Positions 1 through 8,461 of a DNA stretch of 22,818 nucleotides are shown here, piece after piece. This stretch comes from Mesostigma viride. Its lineage: Eukaryota; Streptophyta; Mesostigmatophyceae; Mesostigmatales; Mesostigmataceae. Below the pieces are notes generated by a model that searched no databases, was not told the DNA's origin, and saw nothing but the letters and a program-made list of their open reading frames with translations. Both the position numbers and the translations under genes were made by a program. The stretch covers positions 1 to 22,818 of the forward strand of contig RPFO01001155.1 in assembly GCA_009746045.1 (NCBI GenBank). Reading direction: 5' to 3'. Each line of letters opens with the position of its first letter. Positions within the stretch are counted from its first letter, which is position 1.

Positions 1-1761
1 AGACTGGACGACCCCAGACCGCCCCGGCCGGTCACATGCACAAAAACATTGCCACTATCTTGTTTAGGACGAGCGTCCTTCGTTATTAACTGAGAAAAAA
101 TCAGCAGCCTTATACAGCGACCGAATCTCCAGACAACGCCGGCGCGGTCCGTGGACGCTGTTAAGACCGAGCAAATGCTCATATGTTACATCTAGAGTGG
201 CTTACTCAATAGCTAAGTGACCATTATGGTACCTATGAGTCGTAGTAACTGGCATCGCTCATCGAGTAAACATAGGTCCAAGACATGGGAGAACCAACGG
301 CATTTACCGAAACACTTGGAGTAATGCTATTCAACACAGCAAACAGCAGGGCGCGTTTTTCCTACTCCCGGGTCTCTGGACGCTTATGGAACCTGACTGT
401 GTATGACAAATCGCGCTGCAAACGCGAGTGCAGTGCCCTGCCCCACCCATACGTGCATGTGCACATGTGGCGTATGTGCGCATGCACACGCACATGCACA
501 CGCACACGCACACGTACACACACACGCACACGCACACGCACACGACCATGGAAGTAAATAATGTCTAACTAACTAAATTAGTTGTTTCACAACTACAATA
601 TTAGAATAGTTGTCGATCTCACTTCATATGTCTTAATAGATCTATGACTCCATGTTGTTGCTTGATTGGCAAGTAACACAACAATCGAACACAGCTTTCT
701 CGTATATTGCCCGTGCATGCGAGCCATCTCCATATATTATAGACAAACTGCTCTTACCCCAGTAAAAGCACATTTGTCAGCCAAAGATTTGATATTTCTT
801 TGTTTTTTACCCCCAAAGAAGTGCTTTTGGCAGTCAAATCTTGAATATTTATTTACACTTTCTTTGTTTGTTTGGTAGCTACAAAAAGTACAGGGGAGTA
901 CACTCGGGAATCAGTTTTAAGATCACTCAGCTCCCAAGAAGACCAGCATTTGATTGAATACAATAAGTGGAGCCCTGCCACAAATGCAGCAGTTAACAGT
1001 GGCCTTAAGGTTTCTCAATCCGCACGCGGAAGCAAGAAGCCTCCAGGGTGGGAGGTAGGGAAAGAAACAATTGCGGATCATTGCCTGCCTAGCTTGCTTA
1101 AGGCATGGCCCGCCGACACACAAGCTGACATCATCCTAAATTAATTAACACCGGCATGCGTCACACGCCGGCCTGAACAGTGCTGAAAACGCCACTACAA
1201 ACAACGTGGCCACGCACCCCCAGGCTAGTGCGTTAACCGTACAGGTAGTTATACAAGGTTCCCAAGACTGACAAACATAAAACTGGCCCATCCACCCCTT
1301 GGGCCGGTCCGAATCCACTATACAATAATTAATCATGACTCACTAAAGAACCCTAATCAGCCAAAGATTCGTTAAGCAACCAGCCGACCCTACAGGTCCC
1401 CACCTAACCTCAGGTGGTGCAACCAAACACGAATCTTTGCAACCAAGTCGTATAAAACCTACAATTAATTTTCTCGGACCGCTAATCAATAGCCACCGAC
1501 CCTTATAAACAACCGGGTCATCCAAGGAAAATTCGGCGAGCAGGAAACCCTTTGTACAGATCGAATTAGTCAGCCCATGTCGCAGACAGCCTTCCACATC
1601 CAGGCCAAGGCATGGCGGCCTTATCTTTCCCGCATGCGTTAATTAAACTGTATTCAGAGAAAACCGAATTTGAAAATCTTTTGTTTTATTTATCGTTTGC
1701 AGGTGGCTAACAAGCAGAATTGGCTAACAAGCTTATGCTCACGTGACGCAGTCACGTGTCT
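1..1761. other. Left flanking DNA, host-like, no convincing gene
   Basis: This stretch lies outside the inverted repeats. It is AT-richer than the element and holds only short open frames with no recognisable domain. One frame (872-1144) opens just after a pyrimidine-rich tract ending in AG at about 840-877, so it could be a host exon, but its residues match nothing I know. A simple repeat lies at 451-544. TTAATTAA blocks occur at 1141-1148 and 1639-1646. I read the region as host chromosome next to the insertion. Confidence 0.6.
451..544. repeat. CA/CG alternating purine-pyrimidine microsatellite
   Basis: An almost unbroken run of alternating purine and pyrimidine made of CACGCA, CACACG and GTGCAT-type units, most regular from 479 to 544. 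Sequences of this kind can adopt Z-DNA. It creates spurious open frames rich in His/Thr/Arg on one strand and Cys/Val on the other. It is typical of eukaryotic chromosomal DNA and lies outside the viral element. Confidence 0.9.
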
Positions 1762-1780
1762 ATTAATTAATTAATTAAGT
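1755..1780. other. Left element-host junction at TTAATTAA block
   Basis: The identity between the two TIRs stops at 1762 on the left and 21066 on the right, within a palindromic TTAATTAATTAATTAA block. Because this block equals its own reverse complement, it is both an inverted and a direct repeat, so any target duplication would be hidden in it. No further direct repeat is visible in the adjoining flanks. Confidence 0.6.
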
Positions 1781-1903
1781 AGCTTCCATCATCATTCCGT
1801 CATCATTCCGTCATCGCGGCTCACAGAAGGGCACCAGCCTTATGCTGGCATCTGCCACCCCTATAGTGACCCTATAGTGACCGCGGCCTGGGGTGGGGTA
1901 TCA

Positions 1904-1930
1904 CCCTAAACCCTAAACCCTAAACCCTAA
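1904..1930 (-). repeat. Telomere-like CCCTAAA repeats in left TIR
   Basis: Three CCCTAAA units followed by CCCTAA. On the minus strand this is TTTAGGG running towards the outer end of the element, the orientation a real chromosome end would have. The mirror copy is at 20898-20924. TTTAGGG is the telomere unit of plants, many algae and several other protist groups. Confidence 0.9.
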
Positions 1931-1986
1931 CACCGTCTCCAGACACCCACGGCATCCCCCCACCCTGGCTATCACCCTCCCACTGT

Positions 1987-2340
1987 GACTAAATTTACTA
2001 AGTTTACTATGGTTTTTGGTTTTTTTTCTAGGAAATTCAAGCCAGCTGCCATGAGGTGAAGGTGCTACAGGTGCTGTGTGGTACAGGGTAGCTATAGTGA
2101 CCTTATAGTGACCATGGTGGTAGACTCTTATGCTGGCATCCCAGGGTGACTAAATTTACTAAGTTTACTATGGGTTTTTGGTTTTTTTTCTAGGAAATTC
2201 AAGCCACCTGCCATGAGGTCGAAGTGGTGACATGCCACAACTGGGTGAGGGCCATGTGGGATATGGGACTAAGTCATTTCCCGTGGGAAACTATGTTTAC
2301 TAAGTTTACTATGGGTTTTGGGTTTTATTCCTAGGAAATT
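1987..2340 (+). repeat. Three diverged direct repeats inside the left TIR
   Basis: A unit beginning GACTAAATTTACTAAG, passing through a T-rich tract and CTAGGAAATT, and ending GCCATGAGGT occurs at 1987-2057 and 2148-2219. A shorter version (TTTACTAAGTTTACTATGGG to CTAGGAAATT) lies at 2295-2340. TATGCTGGCATC and doubled TATAGTGACC motifs precede the first two copies, so a segment of roughly 160 bp appears to have been duplicated within the TIR. The right TIR carries the same arrangement inverted. Confidence 0.8.
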
Positions 2341-2376
2341 AATTCAGGTGTGCACCACCAAAAACACACCTGAATT
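2341..2376. repeat. 12-bp perfect hairpin in left TIR
   Basis: AATTCAGGTGTG (2341-2352) pairs perfectly with CACACCTGAATT (2365-2376) around a 12-nt loop. Allowing a 4-nt bulge, the stem extends outward through GGAAATT and AATTTCC. The same structure is present inverted in the right TIR near 20450-20490. It could form a cruciform or act as a recognition site, but its function is unknown. Confidence 0.75.
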
Positions 2377-2803
2377 TCCCAAAAAAAGAACCCCAAAAAA
2401 CTTAGTAAATATAGTCTCCCACGACAAATGGTTATGAAAACGTAGTTTCCCACGGCAAAATGACCAATAAATCCATCTCCCACGGGAAAGGCCATGGGGC
2501 CGGCCAGCGGGGTGCAGCGGAGGGGCGCGGACTGCCAAGCAGTGGCGGGACTGCCAGGTGGTGGTGGGCCTCGGTTGTGAGGGCTTGCTGTGTTTTCTCG
2601 TGGGAAACTATATTTACTACTAAATTGATATTTTCAGTTGGAAATAAAGTTTTATTCGACGTGTGAGAGAGCATGCACAGGCTTGCATAATTTCCCGCAG
2701 AAAACCCAAAACCTGTAGTTAGCTTAGTAAATTTAGTAAGGTGCTGGAGGGTCGAGCAGTGCGTGGGAGTTGGCGGACCCGGCGAGGGCCGCGCGGCGGG
2801 GTG

Positions 2804-3062
2804 TGCAGAGTGTTAGGGTATATTACCCTGGAAACTCGGACGACTATGCAAGAATCCCAGACAACCTGCGTCGATGCATGAGAGGTTTAACCCATAGTTA
2901 GAACTGCAATTCGAGACGAAATGAAAATTGTTTTCAGCATACATTGACGCGTTTTATACTGCATAAACGAATTCATTAAAAAATATAACACGTTTACATT
3001 CGTTATCAGCTCGACAAGAGCGAAAATGGCAAGCTCGTTGCCGTCGTCAACAAGACGACAAT
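2804..3062. other. Non-coding stretch between left TIR and first gene; 3' hairpin
   Basis: I see no gene of its own here. The stretch is AT-rich near 2930-3000. Just beyond the stop codon of the minus-strand gene (3063-3065) is a short hairpin, GTCGTC (3043-3048) and GACGAC (3054-3059) around a 5-nt loop, 4 nt downstream of the stop. Hairpins at transcript 3' ends are known in mimivirus and its virophage, so this may be a 3'-end signal. Confidence 0.45.
3043..3059 (-). terminator. Candidate 3' hairpin after the 3063-3734 gene
   Basis: A 6-bp stem (GTCGTC/GACGAC) with a 5-nt loop starts 4 nt beyond the stop codon. It is only a candidate, because short hairpins arise by chance. Confidence 0.3.
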
Positions 3063-3734
3063 CTACTCCTTGTCCTTGGAGTGTCCAGTCAGGCTCTTCA
3101 CGTACGAGGCGGAGTTCTTCTTGTCGCCATGGCCGTGGGAGCTTGACGCTCCCTCGCGGCTCCTCTTCCTGCCATTGGAAGTGGCGGTCTTTGCGTCCTC
3201 GAAACCCTTCTTTACCTCCTCCCATGCCCTGTAGAGCGCAATGGGGGAAATGCCTGGCTGGCGCTTGGACTTGGAGAAGCCATTGAGGAAATCGTCAACC
3301 ATCTTAACGCACCCGTCGGCTTGGTCGAGGCGAATCCACTCGCAGCGGTCCTCGACCTTCCTCGGCTTTGCCGCATTCTTCTCGTAGACCCACTCGACGC
3401 AAATTTTTGGCGTCTTGCGGTCGACATCGTCATATCCGGCGTCGTGAATCTTGAAGACCTCGCAGGTAGGTCCGGTGCCTCCAACAGCACCTTCGTTTCC
3501 GGAAAGAAGGGAGACCTTGTGCGTCAGGTGTGCGAGCTGGTCAGATATCTTTGTCTGGCCGTCCTCGAGACCATCGAGGATTTTTCCAAGCATTGCCAAC
3601 GCCTTCTCGCAAGGCCCTGCGTTTCGGGAAGCCATGGCTACCGGCAGAGAGCTTGGCAACGTGAGATGCGTGACTTGCACGTGATTTTGCCTATTTGTGC
3701 ACAATGTGCCAAGGTCCGTTACGTCTGCTGGCAC
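3063..3734 (-). CDS. Hypothetical charged protein
   Basis: I do not recognise this protein. It is the last gene of the minus-strand block. The open frame gives 223 residues, but a start at Met34 (ATG at 3633-3635, context GCCATGG) looks better and gives about 190 residues beginning MASRNAG. Residues 43-76 (full frame) are probably helical. A middle part rich in aromatic and acidic residues contains EDRCEWIRLDQ and FLNGFSKSKRQPGISPIALY. The C-terminal 50 residues are very polar and basic (NGRKRSREG, GHGDKKN), resembling a disordered nucleic-acid-binding or nuclear-localisation tail. No catalytic motif is visible. Upstream, 3766-3777 carries TGTACAAGTGTC, a 12-mer also found in the control region at 15010-15021, which may link its regulation to that region. 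Confidence 0.65.
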   Translation of the reverse strand: MPADVTDLGTLCTNRQNHVQVTHLTLPSSLPVAMASRNAGPCEKALAMLGKILDGLEDGQTKISDQLAHLTHKVSLLSGNEGAVGGTGPTCEVFKIHDAGYDDVDRKTPKICVEWVYEKNAAKPRKVEDRCEWIRLDQADGCVKMVDDFLNGFSKSKRQPGISPIALYRAWEEVKKGFEDAKTATSNGRKRSREGASSSHGHGDKKNSASYVKSLTGHSKDKE

Positions 3735-3978
3735 GGCCTGGACAGGACGCGAAGGTGGCTGGACTTGTACAAGTGTCGAACTTGGCTAAATTTCGGAGCG
3801 ATGCAAGTCTAAGGTGGCCTCTACCACGTGGCGAGTTCTGGGACGTGAATTTAGGTAAAAAGACTCGTAAGCGTGCGAGTAATCAACTGGGTCACTTGTC
3901 AAGCGCCTGAACGAAGATTCTAGAGTGTCCACGAGAGTGAATTTTCCGAAGCAACCACCCATATATGATGCGCAGAAA

Positions 3979-4490
3979 TTACTTGCCATGACATTTGCAT
4001 TTATTAAAACCTCGCACCCTCTCAAATTGTAACACGCAGACGAAAGAATCGTATGCAGCAACGTTTTGATATTCCGTGTCTCCTACGTCCCTATCTATGT
4101 GGGCCAACCTTATCTCCAGAATGCCCCCGTTCCTAAAGAGATGTGGATTCCTCAAATTGAAATATGCGTGATCATTGATCAAAGAATAGTCGAAAGTGGT
4201 CGTTGTTGCTGTTGCTTTTTTGCATATTTCTGATCCCAACACAACCCCCTGGTCCAAATTGTGCTCACCACCCAAGAAACTGGGGGATACCAAGCCAATG
4301 AGCAAGTGAGGGGGGTGCTTTCGATTCCTGCAATGGACGCAAAGTGAAGCCCGCCTCTCCAATCCCCGTCAATGATGGGAGCACTTGGATCTGGCTTAAT
4401 TTTAAAACGAAATGCCGCATTGTCAACGTCACTGTCACTCGATGAAGCCTCGCTGTCAAGTACTATCTGGTAATAATTTGGATAGTCCAT
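3979..4490 (-). CDS. Probable virion-associated beta-rich protein, one frameshift
   Basis: Two overlapping frames read as one protein of about 170 residues. It starts MDYPNYYQIVLDSEASS at 4490 and switches frame near a six-base G/C run (4310-4315), where one extra base would restore reading. The part after the switch contains a Thr run, NDHAYFNLRNPHLF and GGILEIRLAHIDRD. The pattern of an N-terminal 'YQIVLDSE...FRFKI...W.GGLHFASI' followed by strands ending in 'LEIRLAHID' resembles single-domain beta proteins seen in PLV and Polinton capsid gene sets. I infer a structural role from this and from the neighbourhood; the family is not certain. A TCTA motif (4508-4511) lies 18 nt upstream of the start. 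The break may be an assembly error or real decay. Confidence 0.6.
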
Positions 4491-4528
4491 TGCTTACATG
4501 ATATGGATAGATATTTAGTTATAGAGGC

Positions 4529-6504
4529 CTATGCTGGAGGAGTTAACGGTGCCCCCCACTTGGCTGCGAGGTAGCCGCGTATCACCTCAAGCTCCGCTGA
4601 CGTTTTGGCGGTGTTGTAGATAAGGATCTCGCCAATCCACCCATCAAAAGCACGACTCGCGTTGGCCGAGTCTCCTCCAATAGAAAGATTCCCTGAACCA
4701 AGTGTAGGGTCCGACCACTCTGTCATAGCCGGGTCGTCCGTCGAAGCGGGTGAGAAAGGCGTTTGTACTGCTGTTGCATGAAAGCGCCAGAACGTGTGTA
4801 TTATTATCAAAGAACTGAGCCCTGGTGCTCACGGTTTCGTATACAGAACCGGGAGCGAATAGATAACGATCTTCCTGTGACTGATAAGACATGAGATAAC
4901 AATTGCCGTTCGACGATCCAAGCATATAACCTCTAATACCCGTAAAACTCCCTATTTCTGGATACGTTGCAGTCGTTAGCTGTTTGGCGACTAGAAAAAC
5001 ACTCGCACTTACCCCGACCGCGTTCCAGAAATTGTTCACGGACTCCAACAAGCCAGACCGCGAGTTAATAAAACGGAGGGACCGTTTCGAGTTCAGCTCC
5101 GCCGTATCCAGTGTCGGGCACTTGGCGGAAGTTGCCTGCGTCACGTGGTACCCGTTCGGCCCCTTGTCGTTCACGCGCATCACGTTCCCACCTGTCGTGT
5201 TTTGCTGGGTTGTGCCCGACGTGTCGCTGAACACCGTGGCGCTGTCGGACGGATCGTACCACGCGAACAGATTGGGGTCTGTTGCGGGGTTGTAAACTGG
5301 CGTATACGTAAAAGTAAGCGAGTTAGACGCCGAGTTCCCATGGCCCGACACGGAGTCTGTCGCCGCGTTGGCACCCACGCTGACGGTCGTCAATGTGTTC
5401 GAGGTTCCTGACACGTCGAACGTGTAAAACGCCGCGTTTACCTGCACCAAGTTGGACGCCGTCCCGTTGGTAACGACGATGTCCCCGAGCGCAAAACCAG
5501 TGACTGACCGGCTGAAGGTAGCCGTCACGCCGACTGGGCTCGCGGACGGTGTTGCCCCGGCCGAAGTCGCGAGGGTGACGGTAGGCGGCGGGGAGTAGGT
5601 GAACGCGACCGTGTTAGACTCGGCGTTTGTGACCCCGAATTCGCCTACCGTCAAGCCATCGACCACCCTCACGATCGTCTGGGAATATGGAGTGGTTGGT
5701 GTCACTGCGAACTGGTACGATGCCCCGGTACCTGTTACCGACGACGCTGTTCCGTTGTTCACGTAGATGTCCCGCTACCAAACCCAGTCACGGGCTTGTC
5801 AAATGTGACATCCATTGTGACGGGGCTTGTGGTTGGATACGTCCCTGCGCTGTAGATAGAGCGACCGTGATAGGTGGAGGGCTCAATGTGAATGTTAGAG
5901 TATTGGATGCGTCGTTTCCACCGTCCACCACATCCACTCCCACGCTAACAGTGGTGGGGGTGTATGCCGCGACGGGAGTGACCGAGAATGTATAAGATGA
6001 ACCACTGCCTGTCAACGAGGAAGCGGTCCCATTGGTAACTACTATGTCGTCTATGGAAAAACCAGCTATGGACTTACTGAAAGTGGCAGCCACTGCGATA
6101 GGGCTCGCAGTAGGATTAGCGCCTGCCGTTGTAGCAAGTGTGACGGTGGTGGAAGGAGGGGTGTAGGTAAATGATAACAGGTTGGATTCGTCGTTATATG
6201 CCCCAGAAACCCCTGTTACCTTATTTTCTTTCACGGAAACCGTGGTTGGGATCGAACCTGTGATATTTGTTATATCAAAAAAATACGTCGCCGGTGCACC
6301 TAAAAAGAGGTCGACTGCCGTTCCGTTTGTCACGTCAATGTCTGATAGATCAAAACCAGTGACGTCTTCATTAAATGTCGCCATCACGAAAACGGGGACA
6401 TTCGATGGTGTAAGGTCCACTGTTGATAACCCAACCGTGACCGAGGTACTAGGAACGCGTCGTTTATATAAAAGAGCGGGGCATATACCACTATCCAGCA
6501 ACAT
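4529..6504 (-). CDS. Ig-like repeat plus LamG-like adhesin (frameshifted)
   Basis: This is one gene of about 655 codons spread over three frames. Residues 1-20 form a short leader. Four tandem bacterial-type Ig-like repeats of about 95 residues follow, each with a 'F...VTGF...DI.VTNGTA' core (VTNGTA in repeats 1, 2 and 4; NNGTA in repeat 3) and ending near LTFTYTP. The C-terminal ~250 residues form a LamG/concanavalin-like domain, starting near LFAWYDPSDSATVFSD, containing VNDKGPNGYHVTQ, and ending with FDGWIGEILIYN and GYLAAKWG, a hallmark finish of such domains. Reading breaks at the C3 runs 5843-5845 and 5771-5773 (one base missing in each) and near 4731-4733 (one base too many). Such proteins are common as bacterial surface adhesins, so bacterial origin is likely. 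In a virion it would suit host binding. TCTA at 6510-6513 lies 6 nt upstream of the start. Confidence 0.8.
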
Positions 6505-6523
6505 TTGTATAGACTAATCGTCG

Positions 6524-6694
6524 TTATTTTTTTTGGTTTGGTAGCGGATACTTGAAGGTGGGGAGAAGGGGCAATGCTCGTCTAGCTGGCATTGTCATGG
6601 ACAGACCAGAATCTGCCATTTCAGGAATGTCAAAAATCAACTTCAACCTGTTAAACGGATTAGCTGTGATGCTAGGGTCTCGAAAGTAGTCCAT
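6524..6694 (-). CDS. Small conserved-looking 56-aa protein
   Basis: A short frame beginning MDYFRDPSIT and ending KYPLPNQKK fills the space between the MCP (28 nt away) and the adhesin (19 nt away). Reasons to believe it: the block is otherwise almost gap-free, the start context ACGATGG has G at +4, and a TATATA element (about 6714-6720) sits some 25 nt upstream. The peptide has no membrane segment or known motif. It is moderately basic and Pro/Leu-rich at its C-terminus (ARRALPLLPTFKYPLP). Its position beside the MCP suggests a small virion or assembly protein, but that is inference. Confidence 0.55.
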   Translation of the reverse strand: MDYFRDPSITANPFNRLKLIFDIPEMADSGLSMTMPARRALPLLPTFKYPLPNQKK

Positions 6695-6722
6695 CGTTTG
6701 TCATTACACACGTATATATTTT

Positions 6723-8026
6723 TTAGAGGTACACGGCTGCCTGCCTGCCTGCAGCGATGTCCATCTTTGATTCGCACTCCGTGAAGATGTAGGAAATGCA
6801 GTCCGTCGCTCCCTTCTCGACTCGCAGCGTGACCACCGATGCCGTGCCACGAAGGTCAAGGCCGCTCATGTACTCTGGACCGGCACACGGCATATTAAGG
6901 TGACACGCCATCGTGAAGTTGTTGTTTAGCCACGTGGTAGGAGTCATGCCCTCCCGGACACAGGACAAGACATTCCCCTGGTCACCGAACGCGGACAACA
7001 GATTGATCCACGCCTCGGTTGCGTTCGTACGGTATCCAGGCGCTAGGTTGGATCCGTTGATGTCGTATTGGTAGGAAGTCATACCATCCGCGATGTGATT
7101 GAACATCGTATTGCCAGATGCGTTGGTCACGTCCGCGCCGGCAGCAACCTGAATCGCCAGGAGTTTGCTGGCGGACGCGGAAGACAGCGACGCCTTGATG
7201 GCATAGGGAGTGCGAGTCCCGAGCGACTGTTTGGTGGACTGCCACGTCCGCCACTTGAAGGAGAGAGTTCCACCCTCGGCAAGCCTGGACGAGAAAATCT
7301 GGCCCACGATATCTTCTTGGAACCTGTACGTGTCGATGCTAAAGTGGATGTTGCTCAGTTCGAAACCAACCCGTCGCTGCTCAACGGCCACGATGCCACC
7401 AGCAGCAGCTGCTTGCGCCACGCTAGGAAGCATCACCCCTCCGTCCATGAGTGTGATTCGGATCTCGATGGGGGGGAAGAGACTCAGATCCACGATCCGA
7501 GGCTCGCCACTCAGGAATCCCAAAAAGTGGTCAATGACGCCGTCCACTGCGGTGTTTGCCTTCACGTTGTTTGTGAGAGCGCCAGCCGCATCAGCAATGA
7601 CGATGTTGTTATTCTTCGACCAACCAGCGGGAGCCTGCGCGAGATTGTACTCGACACCGCCGTGCACCGAGAGCAGCGTATGGAACAGCTGGGAGTAGTC
7701 GTTGATGCTGTCGACGGTCTGACCTCCTGCCAGTACCTCGAGGCGCCTGATGATGGAGGACGTGTACGCGGGGAACTTGCGAACCCCGCCGTGGTCGTGG
7801 GGGTCCCCGTGAAAAACATTGCGAAGGAGTGCAAGTCCACGAACCCGGACGTGGGGAGGCGGACCGCGACCACAGACCCTTGTTTGATGCCGTCGCTTGC
7901 TGAGAGGGTGCTGAGATGGACTCGTTGAGTCGTGTGCTGACCCAGCGCCTTCACGAGGTATTGCATGGACTTGGGGATAGCGCGCGAGTACCAGGAATTG
8001 TCCGAAGCCATAGATTGTGTATACAT
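6723..8026 (-). CDS. MCP: Major capsid protein, double jelly-roll type (one frameshift)
   Basis: This would be the hexon-like capsid subunit. The first ~80 codons (from 8026, or Met6 MASDNSWYSR at 8011) include VDLHSFAMFF. Reading then moves by one base at a four-base C run (7784-7787) into RRLEVLAGGQTVDSINDYSQL, the strand region after the first jelly-roll turn in PLV major capsid proteins. Further family-like blocks are DHFLGFLSGEPRIVDLSLFP, IEIRITLMDGGVMLP, FELSNIHFSID, a 'LSSASASKLLAIQ' segment, and a C-terminal 'MSGLDLRGTASVVTLRV' followed by 'ISYIFTECESKMDIAAGRQ'. The total of about 434 residues is modest for the family. It lies 15 nt after the small virion-type gene and 28 nt before the 56-aa gene. 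The single break with otherwise intact sequence suggests a base-call error or very recent damage. Confidence 0.85.
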
Positions 8027-8041
8027 TCGAATGAGATATTT

Positions 8042-8461
8042 TTACTGAAGAAGCTGGCCGAGTATGGGATTTTTTACCTTCGCTCCATCAACCCGTCTTT
8101 CGAGGTTGGACAAGGCGCTCAGACCAGTGTTTGCGACCGAGTACGCTTTCCCGAGCAGCGTACTCTTCGCGATCATGTTGGATGGGATGTGTCCGAGCGC
8201 GGAATCGACAATGCCCGCCGCCTGTTTGGCAGCCCGCGCCCCGTCGCCAATTTTTGAGATGACTTCGCCAGCGACGTGCCCGGCTTTCTTGACAGCTGAC
8301 ACGATGGCCGCCCCGTCGCCGACCCTCTTGATAGCGTTGCCGGCAAACTCTCCCACGCGTCTAGCCACGTTTCCGATTGCTCCAAAATTAACTTTCATCG
8401 TCCTCGATAGTACTAGATGGCTGAGAAATAAATCTGGTTTGTGGCTGGACGGTCCTGTCAA
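8042..8461 (-). CDS. Small Gly/Ala-rich amphipathic virion-type protein
   Basis: The open frame gives 139 residues, but the first 21 (to VLSRT) lie inside the preceding gene. The natural start is Met22 (ATG at 8396-8398, MKVNFGAIGNVARRVG), which overlaps the end of the upstream gene by 11 nt and gives about 118 residues. The sequence alternates small and basic residues in probable amphipathic helices (GEFAGNAIKRVGDGAAIVSAV, then VISKIGDGARAAKQAAGIV), with a partial internal repeat around 'K.(V/I)GDGA.A', and ends in a helix-forming stretch NPILGQLLQ. Composition and position directly before the MCP recall small membrane-active or cement proteins such as adenovirus pVI and its PLV counterparts. 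That comparison is by style, not by recognised homology. Confidence 0.6.
   Translation of the reverse strand: MTGPSSHKPDLFLSHLVLSRTMKVNFGAIGNVARRVGEFAGNAIKRVGDGAAIVSAVKKAGHVAGEVISKIGDGARAAKQAAGIVDSALGHIPSNMIAKSTLLGKAYSVANTGLSALSNLERRVDGAKVKNPILGQLLQ

Larger units (their letters stand above)
1762..2803 (+). repeat. Left terminal inverted repeat (~1.04 kb)
   Basis: This arm is the reverse complement of 20022-21066. By eye I count three substitutions and eight small indels, nearly all homopolymer length changes, so the arms are about 99% identical. From the outer edge inwards it holds a TTAATTAATTAATTAA block, an 11-bp tandem repeat (CATCATTCCGT twice, 1790-1811), paired TATAGTGACC motifs, telomere-like repeats (1904-1930), three copies of a unit containing AAGTTTACTATGG and CTAGGAAATT, a hairpin (2341-2376), and several CCCACG/CGTGGG motifs. 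Long TIRs are known for Polintons and many PLVs, where they mark the ends of a linear genome and can carry replication signals. Confidence 0.95.

Noticed and set aside
451-544. CRISPR-like or satellite array at the CA/CG repeat
   Set aside because: It is a simple microsatellite without unique spacers. No CRISPR array is present anywhere in the window.
285-557. 90-aa frame in the left flank
   Set aside because: Its C-terminal half is the CA/CG microsatellite read as Thr/Arg/His, and no domain is present.
2887-3225. 112-aa minus-strand frame overlapping the end of the 3063-3734 gene
   Set aside because: It is an alternative frame of a better supported gene, with low-complexity charged sequence and no motif.
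3786-4061. 91-aa minus-strand frame downstream of the 3979-4490 gene, with a possible start near 3989
   Set aside because: It partly overlaps the preceding gene in another frame and has no recognisable pattern. A ~65-aa gene from 3989 remains possible but unsupported.
4310-4315. Programmed -1 ribosomal frameshift at the G/C6 run
   Set aside because: Similar one-base breaks occur in at least four other genes and in TIR homopolymers, so an error or mutation explanation covers all of them. No pseudoknot was evident.
7068-7928. 286-aa plus-strand frame opposite the MCP
   Set aside because: It is antisense to a gene with clear capsid-protein pattern. Its own translation is Arg/His/Asp-rich and looks like a shadow.
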